Assembly: GCA_021782675.1 (NCBI GenBank)
Contig: JAJXUS010000114.1
Location: 1 to 6,775, forward strand
From: Acidobacteriota bacterium
Lineage (GTDB): Bacteria; Acidobacteriota; Terriglobia; Terriglobales; Acidobacteriaceae
Direction of reading: 5' to 3'
Length of the DNA stretch: 6,775 bases
The first letter of the stretch is position 1. The number at the start of each line of letters is the position of its first letter. The translations under genes and the position numbers were made by a program. The notes below the pieces were generated by a model. That model was given only the letters and a program-made list of their open reading frames with translations. It was not told the origin of the DNA and did not search any database. Positions 1 through 6,543 of this stretch are shown here, one piece after another.

Positions 1-55
1 AGGTTCGGTCTTGTCTTTGGCGGTGGATCTCTCTTCTTCCTCTTCCGCGCCAAGG

Positions 56-84
56 AAAGTAACAGGAATACACACGTGTGTCAA
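56..84 (-). promoter_or_regulatory. Predicted sigma70-type promoter facing left, out of the window
   Basis: On the minus strand a perfect -35 hexamer TTGACA (84-79) is followed after 17 nt by TACTTT (61-56), which keeps the important T, A and final T of the -10 consensus. Transcription would start near position 49 and run left. The remaining 50 bases contain purine-rich GAAGAGGAAG-type sequence but no ATG or GTG, so the start codon of the gene served lies beyond the window. The spacer and part of the -35 coincide with a palindrome (70-81), as expected for a repressed promoter. The gene it serves is unknown; further inositol genes are plausible from the shared operator core. Confidence 0.55.
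70..81. promoter_or_regulatory. Palindromic operator candidate (left copy)
   Basis: ACACACGTGTGT is a perfect 12-bp palindrome centred on CG. Its inner ten bases CACACGTGTG are identical to those of the palindrome in the iolB leader (6443-6456). It overlaps the -35/-10 spacer of the predicted leftward promoter, so a bound protein would block RNA polymerase. Even, CG-centred palindromes are typical of LacI-family operators; the family assignment is inference, and no regulator gene is in the window. Confidence 0.55.
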
Positions 85-86
85 GC

Positions 87-115
87 GGCATATTTGAGTT
101 TTTTGGTGATATGCC
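87..115. repeat. Inverted repeat beside the left promoter
   Basis: GGCATAT (87-93) and ATATGCC (109-115) form perfect 7-bp arms around a 15-nt loop that holds a run of six T on the plus strand. The arms lie immediately upstream of the -35 box of the leftward promoter, with the centre near -52 relative to the predicted start. This is where an activator could bind. It does not look like a terminator, because the T run is in the loop and not after the stem. Function unknown. Confidence 0.3.
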
Positions 116-176
116 CGCGCATCGGAGACACGCTCCCTTTATGCCTCTTCAACCACCTGAAGAGACAGCATGCCGC

Positions 177-192
177 TCCTGCGATCGCAGGA
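177..192. repeat. 16-bp perfect palindrome in the intergenic region
   Basis: TCCTGCGATCGCAGGA reads the same on both strands with no loop and includes GCGATCGC at its centre. It lies 59 bp past the transporter stop codon, in the gap before the left promoter. On the minus strand it is not followed by a T run, so it is not a standard intrinsic terminator for the operon. It could be a protein binding site or a chance palindrome; no second copy was found in the window. Confidence 0.35.
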
Positions 193-250
193 AAAAGCGC
201 GACGGAGATCCGCGGCGACCATCTTGCGCCGCTCTTCGGTGTCCGTCAGC

Positions 251-1543
251 TCATGAGAAACGCGTCCGCCGCCACAGCATGGTTCCCACCACGCCCAGTG
301 GAATCAACGTGCCCGCCATCAGCACCAGCATCCAGAAAAGATTCACGCTGATGTGCTGCGCTCGCGTGCCTGCCGCCAGCCACACGAAAACGCCGACTGC
401 GCCCGCCATAATCAGCACCTCCCACCAGCGGCGCTGGTGCGGCGCATCGGCAAGCGGATCTTCGCCTGCCACCACGGCGGTCACATTCTCGGTGTCCAAC
501 TCATATCGCTTGCACTCGCGATGCATGGCGGCGTGCCAGTTCTCCATCTCCGAGGGCGGCGGCGCCGCCATGCTGATCGATACCGCGCCGGCGATCATGA
601 TCGTCGAACCGGCCACGATCAGCAGCTTCGCGCCCATCGCCAGCCCGGAGAACTCCGCAAACACCAGCGCTCCCCATGCCAGCCCCCAGAGCTGGTTGGT
701 ATTGGAGAGCGGAATGCCGCGGCCGATGCCGATGTACTTGGCTGCGTATTGTTGAAAAAGATCGCCGACGACCCAGCAAAAGCCGCCCAGGAACGGCCAG
801 AAGAGCATCGGCCGGGCGCGGTGAAGCTCCGCCATCAGCGGGCCTGCGCCCTTGTAAAACACCAGTCCCAGCACAAGAATGGTTCCCAGTTCGCCGAAGG
901 TAAAGATAGTCACGAACGAAAGCGGGTTCATGCCGCTGATGTAGGCCTTGCGATAGGGAATATACATGGTGCCCAGCAGCACGCCCGCGGCCAGCGCAGC
1001 TAGGATGCCAACCATCGCCCGCCCGGGTGCCGCTGAGTTATGCGTGGTGGCCACCGCCAGCACGGCAGCGCCCGCGACAATCGCCGCCGCGCCGCCCACC
1101 ACCTTGGCCCACTCGCGCGGACGCGAGCCGCGCAGCTCCTTGAACAGCAGATACCCCCAGAACAGCCCCACCAGGCTGTTGGTGTTCCACAACGGAAAGG
1201 CAATCGACAGCCCCACGTTGCGCACCGCGAAGATGGTCAGCGTGTTGGCCACCGCCCACAGCATTCCGCCCACCAGCGCCCAGACAATCAGGTGCGGCTT
1301 AGCGCGCAGATCGCTCCACACAAATGCCGTGCCCTTCAGTAGCGTGGGCACGCTCCAGCGCGCCACAAACGCGCCCATCACCATCCCCATCGAAATCAGG
1401 AATGGCGAGAAGCCGGCATTAACCAGCTTGGTGGGCGCCTCGGCGCTGCCCAGCCACACCGCCGCGGCCAGACCGCAGAAGACTCCCAGCTTATGCAGGG
1501 AGAGCGTGGACCGCTGACGCGGCACAAGAGCGGTATCGCTCAC
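251..1543 (-). CDS. GRP/RhaT-like sugar transporter of the DMT superfamily with a two-helix C-terminal extension; probable inositol uptake
   Basis: A 430-residue polytopic inner-membrane protein, probably importing the operon's substrate (myo-inositol or a related polyol or sugar). Residues about 18-325 hold roughly ten hydrophobic segments as two homologous halves. PLWNTNSLVGLFWGYLLF (117-134) is repeated as PLSNTNQLWGLAWGALVF (278-295), giving the shared pattern PLxNTNxLxGLxWGxLxFxE, and each copy is preceded by a GG-containing helix. This fits the duplicated 5+5 helix plan of GRP/RhaT/TMEM144-type porters. RhaT-type proteins are usually about 300-345 residues. Here a charged linker (about 330-372) and two extra helices (about 375-394 and 399-424) follow. 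The start is the GTG at 1543: it has a GAGGTGA ribosome site, and the longer ATG form from 1603 would run through the upstream small ORF. It is the last gene of the operon, 2 nt after the small peptide's stop, so translation is probably coupled. Fold is confident; substrate is inferred from context. Confidence 0.85.
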   Translation of the reverse strand: MSDTALVPRQRSTLSLHKLGVFCGLAAAVWLGSAEAPTKLVNAGFSPFLISMGMVMGAFVARWSVPTLLKGTAFVWSDLRAKPHLIVWALVGGMLWAVANTLTIFAVRNVGLSIAFPLWNTNSLVGLFWGYLLFKELRGSRPREWAKVVGGAAAIVAGAAVLAVATTHNSAAPGRAMVGILAALAAGVLLGTMYIPYRKAYISGMNPLSFVTIFTFGELGTILVLGLVFYKGAGPLMAELHRARPMLFWPFLGGFCWVVGDLFQQYAAKYIGIGRGIPLSNTNQLWGLAWGALVFAEFSGLAMGAKLLIVAGSTIMIAGAVSISMAAPPPSEMENWHAAMHRECKRYELDTENVTAVVAGEDPLADAPHQRRWWEVLIMAGAVGVFVWLAAGTRAQHISVNLFWMLVLMAGTLIPLGVVGTMLWRRTRFS

Positions 1544-1545
1544 AT

Positions 1546-1647
1546 TCACCTCAGGCTCATCAGCAGAGCGATGCCCAGAATCAACACCACCACCGGCACC
1601 CACAGATGCACATCAGTCGCAATCGCCCACAGCGCGGAAGGCTTCAT
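1546..1647 (-). CDS. Small single-pass membrane peptide, 33 residues, unknown function
   Basis: A short gene that a length cutoff would miss. It starts MKPSALWAIATDVHLW and has one hydrophobic segment at about residues 15-31 (LWVPVVVLILGIALLM), ending in SLR. It is probably an inner-membrane peptide with basic residues near both ends. Three things support it: a strong AAGGAG ribosome site 8 nt upstream, the ATGA overlap of its start with the iolG stop, and a stop only 2 nt before the transporter's GTG. About 25 of its 32 codons after the start end in G or C, like the neighbouring genes. Its position suggests either an accessory subunit or stabiliser of the transporter, comparable in principle to KdpF-type peptides, or a leader ORF that couples transporter translation to iolG. 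I do not recognise a named family. Confidence 0.7.
   Translation of the reverse strand: MKPSALWAIATDVHLWVPVVVLILGIALLMSLR
1549..1552 (-). promoter_or_regulatory. Ribosome binding site of the transporter, inside the small ORF
   Basis: GAGG (1552-1549) continues into TGA, giving GAGGTGA complementary to the 16S 3' end, with 5 nt between the GAGG core and the GTG start at 1543. The site is made from the last sense codons and stop codon of the upstream small ORF, so ribosomes ending there would expose or re-use it. It fixes GTG 1543 as the start; the ATG at 1545 is followed directly by TGA. Confidence 0.7.
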
Positions 1648-2660
1648 GCGCAAATCTCCTTCAGGCGCACCGGCCGATGCTCATCGTAGGACTTGCGCGC
1701 GGCCAGCGCCATCACCACCGGCACGCGGCTGTCGGCTCCGCTCACCGGCACGGGCTTGTCCTCCAGCACCGCGCGCGTAAAGGCTTGCAGCTCCGCGGCG
1801 AAGCTTTCGGTGTACCGTTGCATAAAAAAGTTAAGTGGCAAATCAGTGTACACCGATTTAACGCCGCTGACGACCACCTGGTTGGCATAGCGGTTTTCGC
1901 TGGCAATCTTTCCCTTGCTGCCCAGTATCTCAACGCGCTGGTCATAGCCGAAGGTGGCCTTGCGGCTGTTGTCGATGGTGCCGATCATGCCATTGCGGAA
2001 GTGCAGCACCACCACTGCCGTATCCAGGTCGTTGGCCGCGCGAAAGGCCGGATCCACCAGCACGCCCGCCGCCGTATACACTTCCTCTACCTCGTCGCCG
2101 CTCAAAAAGCGCGCCATGTCGAAGTCGTGGATCATCATGTCGAGAAACAGCCCGCCCGAAGGCCCCAGGTAGGCGATCGGCGGCGGCTCTGGATCGCGGC
2201 TGATGATGTGCATCAGATAGGGCGAGCCGATTTCGCCGCCCGCCACCGCCTCGCGCACGCGCGCAAAGTTTGAGTCGAAGCGCCGGTTGAAGCCCACCTG
2301 CAGCTTCACCCCGGCCTTCTCCACAGCGGCCAGCGCGCCATCAATCTTGTCCAGCGTCAGCGCCACCGGCTTCTCGCAGAAGATGTGCTTTCCGGCAGCC
2401 GCGGCCCGCGCAATCAGTGCTGCGTGCGTATCCGTCGATGTGCAAATGAGCACGGCATCGATGCCTGTATCCGCGAAGATCTCCTCCGCCGACTCCGCCA
2501 CCCGTGCAATGCCACAGTGGCAAGCCAGCGCCTGCGCGGCCGCGCGGTTCACATCGGTGACCGCGGCAACCTCCGCCTCCGGCAGGCGAAACGCCAGCGT
2601 CTCCGCGTGAACGCGCCCGATCCGTCCCGCGCCCAGAATTCCAAAACGAAGCTTCTTCAT
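1644..2660 (-). CDS. iolG: Inositol 2-dehydrogenase, Gfo/Idh/MocA family
   Basis: Catalyses NAD+-dependent oxidation of myo-inositol to 2-keto-myo-inositol (scyllo-inosose), the first step of the pathway, in the cytoplasm. The 338 residues show an N-terminal Rossmann fold with GAGRIGRVH (10-18, GxGxxG), the acidic TDVN at the end of the second strand, and the family's CEKP motif with Lys97. The C-terminal domain has GGLFLDMMIHDFDMARF (169-185), giving Asp174 and His178. These match the Lys/Asp/His catalytic set known in IolG. FFMQRYTESF is also a typical IolG segment. The start ATG at 2660 has a GGGGAG site very close upstream and lies 32 nt after iolE. Its TGA overlaps the ATG of the small peptide. 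A scyllo-inositol or other polyol dehydrogenase is possible from sequence alone, but the iolBDE context favours myo-inositol. Confidence 0.92.
   Translation of the reverse strand: MKKLRFGILGAGRIGRVHAETLAFRLPEAEVAAVTDVNRAAAQALACHCGIARVAESAEEIFADTGIDAVLICTSTDTHAALIARAAAAGKHIFCEKPVALTLDKIDGALAAVEKAGVKLQVGFNRRFDSNFARVREAVAGGEIGSPYLMHIISRDPEPPPIAYLGPSGGLFLDMMIHDFDMARFLSGDEVEEVYTAAGVLVDPAFRAANDLDTAVVVLHFRNGMIGTIDNSRKATFGYDQRVEILGSKGKIASENRYANQVVVSGVKSVYTDLPLNFFMQRYTESFAAELQAFTRAVLEDKPVPVSGADSRVPVVMALAARKSYDEHRPVRLKEICA
1656..1661 (-). promoter_or_regulatory. Strong ribosome binding site of the small membrane peptide
   Basis: AAGGAG (1661-1656) lies within the last codons of iolG, 8 nt before the ATG at 1647. 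It is one of the best Shine-Dalgarno matches in the window, better than that of iolG itself. This argues that the 33-codon ORF is really translated. Confidence 0.7.
1807..1856. repeat. Inverted repeat around an AT-rich patch inside iolG
   Basis: TCGGTGTAC (1807-1815) and GTACACCGA (1848-1856) are perfect 9-bp arms around 32 nt containing A and T runs. They lie within the codons for the conserved VYTDLPLNFFMQRYTE segment of IolG. Third positions here are about half A or T, unlike the surrounding gene. It may be a mere consequence of conserved residues, or a structured or binding element; no clear promoter hexamers were found in it. Confidence 0.3.
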
Positions 2661-2692
2661 CGTCTCCCCGTACCCCGGCTTCCCGTTCGCCT

Positions 2693-3625
2693 TCAGGCAA
2701 AGTTCTTTTCAATGGAGCGGATATACTCCCGGTTGCGCGCCGCGCTCTCCTTGGGCGTGCCCATTCCCGGCAATACATCCTGCTCCACCAGCACGTATCC
2801 CTTGTAATCGCGCCTGCCCAGCCAGCGCAGCAGCGCCGGAAAATCCACGCATCCCTTGCCCAGTTCGCAATAGAGGCCGTTGCGCATGGCCGTAAAGTAG
2901 TCCCAGTCCTCTTCGCGGCTGCGGCGCGCCACCTGTGGCTCCAGGTCCTTGAGATGCACGTACCAGATGCGCTCCGCGAAACGGTCCAGCGCCGCCACCA
3001 GGTCGCACTCTTCCCTGCCCGTGCCGTGATAGTAGTGGCCGGCATCGAACACCAGACCCAGCCGGTCGGGGCTGGTCATGTCGAGCAGCCGCGCAATCTC
3101 ATCGGGCGTCTCCACATATCCCGCGCAGTGATGATGAAAAACCGTGCGCAGGCCGGCATGTTCAAATACCGCGCGCGCAATCATGTCCGCGCCGGCGGCA
3201 AAGGTCGCCCACTCTTCTCCGCTCAGCCCGTTGCCCGGCCCAATGCGTCCCGCCAGCCGCGTGCGCACAGGGTCGGTGCCGTTATCGTCCGATAGCACCA
3301 GGAACGGCGCCTGCGTGGTTGCCACCGCGGCAATCAGTCTCGCCGTCTTCACCGCGCGCTGGCAGCCCTCGGCATGAGCATCCCTGTATTTCAGCGCCAC
3401 CGGCACAAACGCGCCCAGCATCACAACGTTGTTGCGCAGGGCCAGTTCCGCGCGCAGCGTCTCCGGCTCGGTGGGCATGTAGCCCCAGTCGCCCAGCTCG
3501 GTTCCGGTGTAACCCGTCTCCACCAGTTCGTCCAGCATCTGTCGAAACGGAATTGCCTTGCTCTGATCCTGATTCTCCAGCGTGCCCCATGAACATGGCG
3601 CGTTGCCTACCAGCAGTTTCTTCAT
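2693..3625 (-). CDS. iolE: Inosose dehydratase (myo-inosose-2 dehydratase)
   Basis: Dehydrates 2-keto-myo-inositol to 3D-(3,5/4)-trihydroxycyclohexane-1,2-dione, the second step of inositol breakdown. The 310-residue protein has the xylose-isomerase-like TIM-barrel fold and the characteristic IolE start [10 protein letters not shown] (8-17), [14 protein letters not shown] (38-51), [11 protein letters not shown] (163-173), [12 protein letters not shown] (192-203), WYVHLKD (221-227) and LVEQD (279-283). By analogy with the fold, Glu172, Asp194, His224 and Glu281 are candidate metal ligands; this assignment is tentative. The start is the ATG at 3625, since [14 protein letters not shown] matches the family N-terminus and an AGAGG site lies 8 nt upstream. 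An open frame extending to 3787 runs into the iolD coding region and is not used. It lies 28 nt after iolD and 32 nt before iolG, in one transcription unit. Confidence 0.95.
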   Translation of the reverse strand: MKKLLVGNAPCSWGTLENQDQSKAIPFRQMLDELVETGYTGTELGDWGYMPTEPETLRAELALRNNVVMLGAFVPVALKYRDAHAEGCQRAVKTARLIAAVATTQAPFLVLSDDNGTDPVRTRLAGRIGPGNGLSGEEWATFAAGADMIARAVFEHAGLRTVFHHHCAGYVETPDEIARLLDMTSPDRLGLVFDAGHYYHGTGREECDLVAALDRFAERIWYVHLKDLEPQVARRSREEDWDYFTAMRNGLYCELGKGCVDFPALLRWLGRRDYKGYVLVEQDVLPGMGTPKESAARNREYIRSIEKNFA

Positions 3626-3653
3626 TGCACTTGCCTCTTTCTCCGCCTCGTTG

Positions 3654-5516
3654 TTACAGGTGATAGCGCTCCCGCCTGCGCGCTTCTTCATAGCGTGCCC
3701 GCGCCGCGCGCACAGTCTCCACCTCCGCCACCTCCGCCACCGCCACATCCCACCACGACTCGTATCCCGGCACGCTGACCGTTGCATCCGTCTCCACTAC
3801 GATCACCGTCGTTCTGTCCGCCTTTTTTGCTTCTTCGAGGGCCTGCTTCAACTCCTCGATGCTGCCCGCCTTCACCGCGCGCGCCCCCAGGCTGCGCGCA
3901 TTGGCCACATAGTCCACGGTAAGCTGCTCTCCGTCGAGTTCGCCTGTGGCTTCATTGCGCTGCCGGTAGCTGGTTCCGAATCCTCCCTGCCCCAGCGAAC
4001 GGCTCAGATTTCCGATGCTGCCGAAGCCATGGTTGTCCACCAGCACTACCACGATCTTGAGCCTTTCCTGCACAGAGGTGACGATCTCCGACGGCATCAT
4101 CAGGTAAGTTCCATCGCCGAGAAACACAAACACCTCGCGCGAAGCATCGGCCATCTTCACGCCCAGCGCACCCGCAATCTCGTATCCCATGCAGGAGTAG
4201 CCGTACTCCATGTGATAGCTGTTGGGCGTGCGCGCTCCCCACAGCTTGTGCAGGTCGCCGGGATGGCTGCCTGCTGCCGAGACCAGCACATCTCTCTCCC
4301 CCGCCGCCTGCCACAGCGCGCCGATGACCTCGCTCTGCGCGGGCTTGCCCGGGTTCTCGAGATGGAAGAGTCGATCCACCTCGCTGTCCCATTCGCGCCG
4401 CAGGGTGGCAATCACCTCCGCATAGCCCGGCGCAATGCGATGCTCCGCCAGCGCCTCTGCAATCTGCTCCAGCGCAATCCGCGCATCGGCCACCACCGCA
4501 ATCGCGCCCACCTTGTACGCATCGAACTCGGCGGTGTTGACGTTCACAAAACGCACCTTCGGATTCTGAAATGCCGTCATTGACGCGGTAGTGAAATCGG
4601 TATAGCGCGTGCCGATTCCAATCACCACATCGGCTTCGCGGGCCAGCCGATTGGCCGCCAGCGTGCCCGTGGCCCCGATGGCGCCCACCGCCTGGGGATG
4701 GTTCCAGCGCAGCGATCCCTTGCCCGCCTGCGTCTCCGCCACTGGAATCCCGGTCCTCTCCACGAATGCCGTCAACGCCTCCGCCGCCTCGCTCATCAGC
4801 ACCCCGCCGCCGGCCACGATCAGCGGCCTCTGCGCGCCGCGGATCGCCTCCGCCGCGCGCTGCAGCGAAACCCGGTCCGGCTCGCCGCGCCGAATCAGCC
4901 ACACGCGCTTCTCGAACATCTCGGCGGGATACTCGTAAGCCTCGGCCTGCACGTCCTGCGGCAGCGCCAGTGTCACCGCGCCGCAATCGGAAGGCGAAGT
5001 AAGCACGCGCATCGCCTCTGGAAGCGCCGTGATCAACTGCTCTGGCCTGTAAATGCGATCCCAGTAGCGCGACACCGGCTTGAAGCAGTCGTTCACGCCC
5101 GTGTCCTGGGTCTGCGGCGATTCCAGTTGCTGCAGCACCGGCGCCACATTGCGCCGCGCAAAGATATCGCCCGGCAGCAGCAGCACCGGCAGGCGGTTGA
5201 TCGTCGCCAGTGCCGCGCCGGTAACCATATTGGTGGCGCCCGGCCCGATCGACGACGTGCACGCCCATGTCCGCAGTCGGTTGCTGGCCTTGGCAAACCC
5301 CGCGGCCATATGCACCGCGCCCTGCTCGTTCCGCACCAGAATGTATTTGAAGTCGGGATTCTGCTGCAGCGCCTGGCCGATGCCGCCTACGTTGCCGTGA
5401 CCAAAGATGCCCAGCATGCCTGCGAAAAAGCGCTGTTCGCGCCCATCGCGCTCGACATACTGGTTCATCAGATACCCGATCAGCGCCTGTGCCATCGTGA
5501 TGCGCCGCGTCTTCAT
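3654..5516 (-). CDS. iolD: 3D-(3,5/4)-trihydroxycyclohexane-1,2-dione acylhydrolase (decyclizing)
   Basis: A thiamine-diphosphate enzyme that opens the inositol-derived ring to 5-deoxy-glucuronate, the third pathway step, in the cytoplasm. The 620 residues are close to the usual length of about 640. Domain order is that of the acetolactate-synthase family. The N-terminal pyrimidine-binding domain has [16 protein letters not shown] with the activating Glu64. The central domain includes [10 protein letters not shown] (231-240). The C-terminal domain holds the ThDP/Mg motif, GDGT at 467-470 ending in DN at 494-495. [20 protein letters not shown] (31-50) is typical of IolD. The start is the ATG at 5516, with AGGGAG 6 nt upstream; a longer frame to 5663 overlaps the end of iolB and looks unreal. 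A second ATG seven codons in is possible. It lies 25 nt after iolB and 28 nt before iolE. Confidence 0.96.
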   Translation of the reverse strand: MKTRRITMAQALIGYLMNQYVERDGREQRFFAGMLGIFGHGNVGGIGQALQQNPDFKYILVRNEQGAVHMAAGFAKASNRLRTWACTSSIGPGATNMVTGAALATINRLPVLLLPGDIFARRNVAPVLQQLESPQTQDTGVNDCFKPVSRYWDRIYRPEQLITALPEAMRVLTSPSDCGAVTLALPQDVQAEAYEYPAEMFEKRVWLIRRGEPDRVSLQRAAEAIRGAQRPLIVAGGGVLMSEAAEALTAFVERTGIPVAETQAGKGSLRWNHPQAVGAIGATGTLAANRLAREADVVIGIGTRYTDFTTASMTAFQNPKVRFVNVNTAEFDAYKVGAIAVVADARIALEQIAEALAEHRIAPGYAEVIATLRREWDSEVDRLFHLENPGKPAQSEVIGALWQAAGERDVLVSAAGSHPGDLHKLWGARTPNSYHMEYGYSCMGYEIAGALGVKMADASREVFVFLGDGTYLMMPSEIVTSVQERLKIVVVLVDNHGFGSIGNLSRSLGQGGFGTSYRQRNEATGELDGEQLTVDYVANARSLGARAVKAGSIEELKQALEEAKKADRTTVIVVETDATVSVPGYESWWDVAVAEVAEVETVRAARARYEEARRRERYHL

Positions 5517-5541
5517 GCTTGGCTCCCTGTTCCCTCGTTGC

Positions 5542-6375
5542 CTATTTCCCGGGTTCTCTTTTTCCGAACCACGGCAAACGCGGATCCCTGTCGCGCCATT
5601 CCCCGCGCACCCACGCGTACGCAGGATCGTCGCTCGCCGCCAGCGAACGCGCTGAGCCGGCAAGCGCGTTCAGGTAATACACGTTGTACCCGTGCGCCGC
5701 CACTACCGGGTGATAACCCTCGCGCACCAGCACCAGTTCCCCATCGCGCACCGTCAGCGTCTCGTCAATGCGCCGGTCCGGCGTATAGAGCTTCTGGATC
5801 GCAAACCCCTCCGGACGCTGGATGCGGAAGTAGTAGATCTCCTCCAGGTCCACCTCGCCGGGAGGATTGTGCACATCGTGCTTGTGCGGCGGAAAGCTCG
5901 ACCAGTTGCCCGCCGGCGTGTACACCTCCACCACAATCAGCCGATGCGCTGCAAATTCCGGTGGCAGAATGCTATGAATCTGGCGCGTGGCGTTGCCGCC
6001 GCCCCGTATCTCGATGGCAGCCTGCTCCGGTGTGACAAGCCGCGCCGGATACTCCTCTTCTGCCTTGCAGTAGCAGAACGCCAGGTCGCAATCGCTCTCC
6101 GCCGTCACCGTGAAACTGGTGCACAGCGGCAGGTACAGCGCATACGGAAGTCCATCGAAGACCGTTGCCCGTCCGCCGATTCGGCGCCACTGGCCGCGCG
6201 AACTCTCTACGCTGCACACTCCGCCCAGCACCACGATGCCCAGCTCTTCGCCATCCACTGCGCTCTCGTAGCGCTCTCCAGCCCGCATCCTGCGCGTCTG
6301 GAACGACAGGTACTCGTAGCCGAAGCTCTCGATGCGATCCGCAAAACGCTGCGCCGGAACCAGCAGGTCGCTCAT
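5542..6375 (-). CDS. iolB: 5-deoxy-glucuronate isomerase
   Basis: Converts 5-deoxy-D-glucuronate to 2-deoxy-5-keto-D-gluconate (DKG), the step after IolD. The 277 residues agree with the usual length near 270 and with a two-cupin architecture. The C-terminal cupin holds WSSFPPHKHD (158-167), DLEEIYYFR (176-184) and REGYHPVVAAHGYNVYYLN (218-236). His164, His166, Glu178 or Glu179, and His222 are the likely metal ligands, by analogy with KduI/IolB. The C-terminus DPAYAWVRGEWRDRDPRLPW is characteristic of IolB. The start is the ATG at 6375, behind a run of purines with repeated AGAGGG; a frame reaching 6459 would enter the operator and leader and lacks family similarity. First gene of the operon, with its promoter about 90 nt upstream. 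Confidence 0.95.
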   Translation of the reverse strand: MSDLLVPAQRFADRIESFGYEYLSFQTRRMRAGERYESAVDGEELGIVVLGGVCSVESSRGQWRRIGGRATVFDGLPYALYLPLCTSFTVTAESDCDLAFCYCKAEEEYPARLVTPEQAAIEIRGGGNATRQIHSILPPEFAAHRLIVVEVYTPAGNWSSFPPHKHDVHNPPGEVDLEEIYYFRIQRPEGFAIQKLYTPDRRIDETLTVRDGELVLVREGYHPVVAAHGYNVYYLNALAGSARSLAASDDPAYAWVRGEWRDRDPRLPWFGKREPGK

Positions 6376-6398
6376 CACCCTCTCTCCCTCTGCCCTCT
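6376..6398 (-). promoter_or_regulatory. Purine-rich ribosome loading region of iolB
   Basis: Directly before the iolB ATG the minus strand carries three AGAGGG copies within 23 nt. The last copy is only 3 nt from the start codon, so the middle one may be the functional Shine-Dalgarno site. The repetition could form a standby site for ribosomes or simply reflect purine bias. Confidence 0.4.
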
Positions 6399-6442
6399 TG
6401 CCACGGCAATCAACTCCGTGAAGCCTTGCCAATCCGAGTTCA

Positions 6443-6456
6443 TGCACACGTGTGCA
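6443..6456. promoter_or_regulatory. Palindromic operator of the iol operon (right copy)
   Basis: TGCACACGTGTGCA is a perfect 14-bp palindrome with the pattern TGnnnnCGnnnnCA, matching the usual shape of LacI-family operators. It lies about 8-21 nt downstream of the predicted transcription start of the iolB promoter, where a repressor would block early elongation. The core CACACGTGTG recurs at 71-80 over another promoter. The regulator is not encoded in the window. Confidence 0.65.
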
Positions 6457-6469
6457 CATGCGAAGAAAA

Positions 6470-6499
6470 ATAATGCTCCTCCAGCCGCTTCCATGTCAA
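6470..6499 (-). promoter_or_regulatory. Predicted sigma70-type promoter of the iol operon
   Basis: The minus strand has TTGACA (6499-6494), an 18-nt spacer and CATTAT (6475-6470, four of six consensus bases). The start would be near 6463, giving a leader of about 88 nt before iolB. It lies in the only sizeable gap upstream of the operon, 45 nt past the stop of the GlpP-like gene. The palindromic operator follows directly downstream. Confidence 0.6.
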
Positions 6500-6543
6500 C
6501 TACAGCAAACCCGTCCCTGTATTCCAAATTCCCGCTCCCCGCC

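Noticed and set aside
145..164. Hairpin CTCTTCA-6 nt-TGAAGAG as operon terminator
   Set aside because: Only 7 bp with modest GC, and no T run follows on the minus strand.
78..755. Plus-strand open frames crossing the left intergenic region into the transporter
   Set aside because: Composition is shadow-like, they begin inside the palindromic operator, and most of their length is antisense to the transporter.
1544..1603. ATG-started N-terminal extension of the transporter
   Set aside because: The added residues are Gly-rich and polar, overlap the small ORF, and the GTG at 1543 has the better ribosome site.
3582..4583. Plus-strand open frame of 333 codons opposite iolD
   Set aside because: Shadow of iolD in GC-rich DNA; no recognisable motif or ribosome site.
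3952..5268. Minus-strand 438-codon frame within iolD
   Set aside because: Out-of-frame reading of iolD, Gly/Arg/Ala-rich, without motifs.
5517..5663. N-terminal extension of iolD to 5663
   Set aside because: Would overlap the 3' end of iolB by over 100 nt; the ATG at 5516 matches family length and has AGGGAG upstream.
4698..6035. Long plus-strand open frame of 445 codons opposite iolB and iolD
   Set aside because: It is antisense to two well-recognised genes, has Arg/Pro/Ala/His-rich low-complexity composition typical of GC-rich shadows, and shows no domain.
6398..6409. TTGCCACGGCAA near-palindrome in the iolB leader as a second operator
   Set aside because: Only 5-bp arms, no second copy, and the spacing does not match the clearer palindrome.
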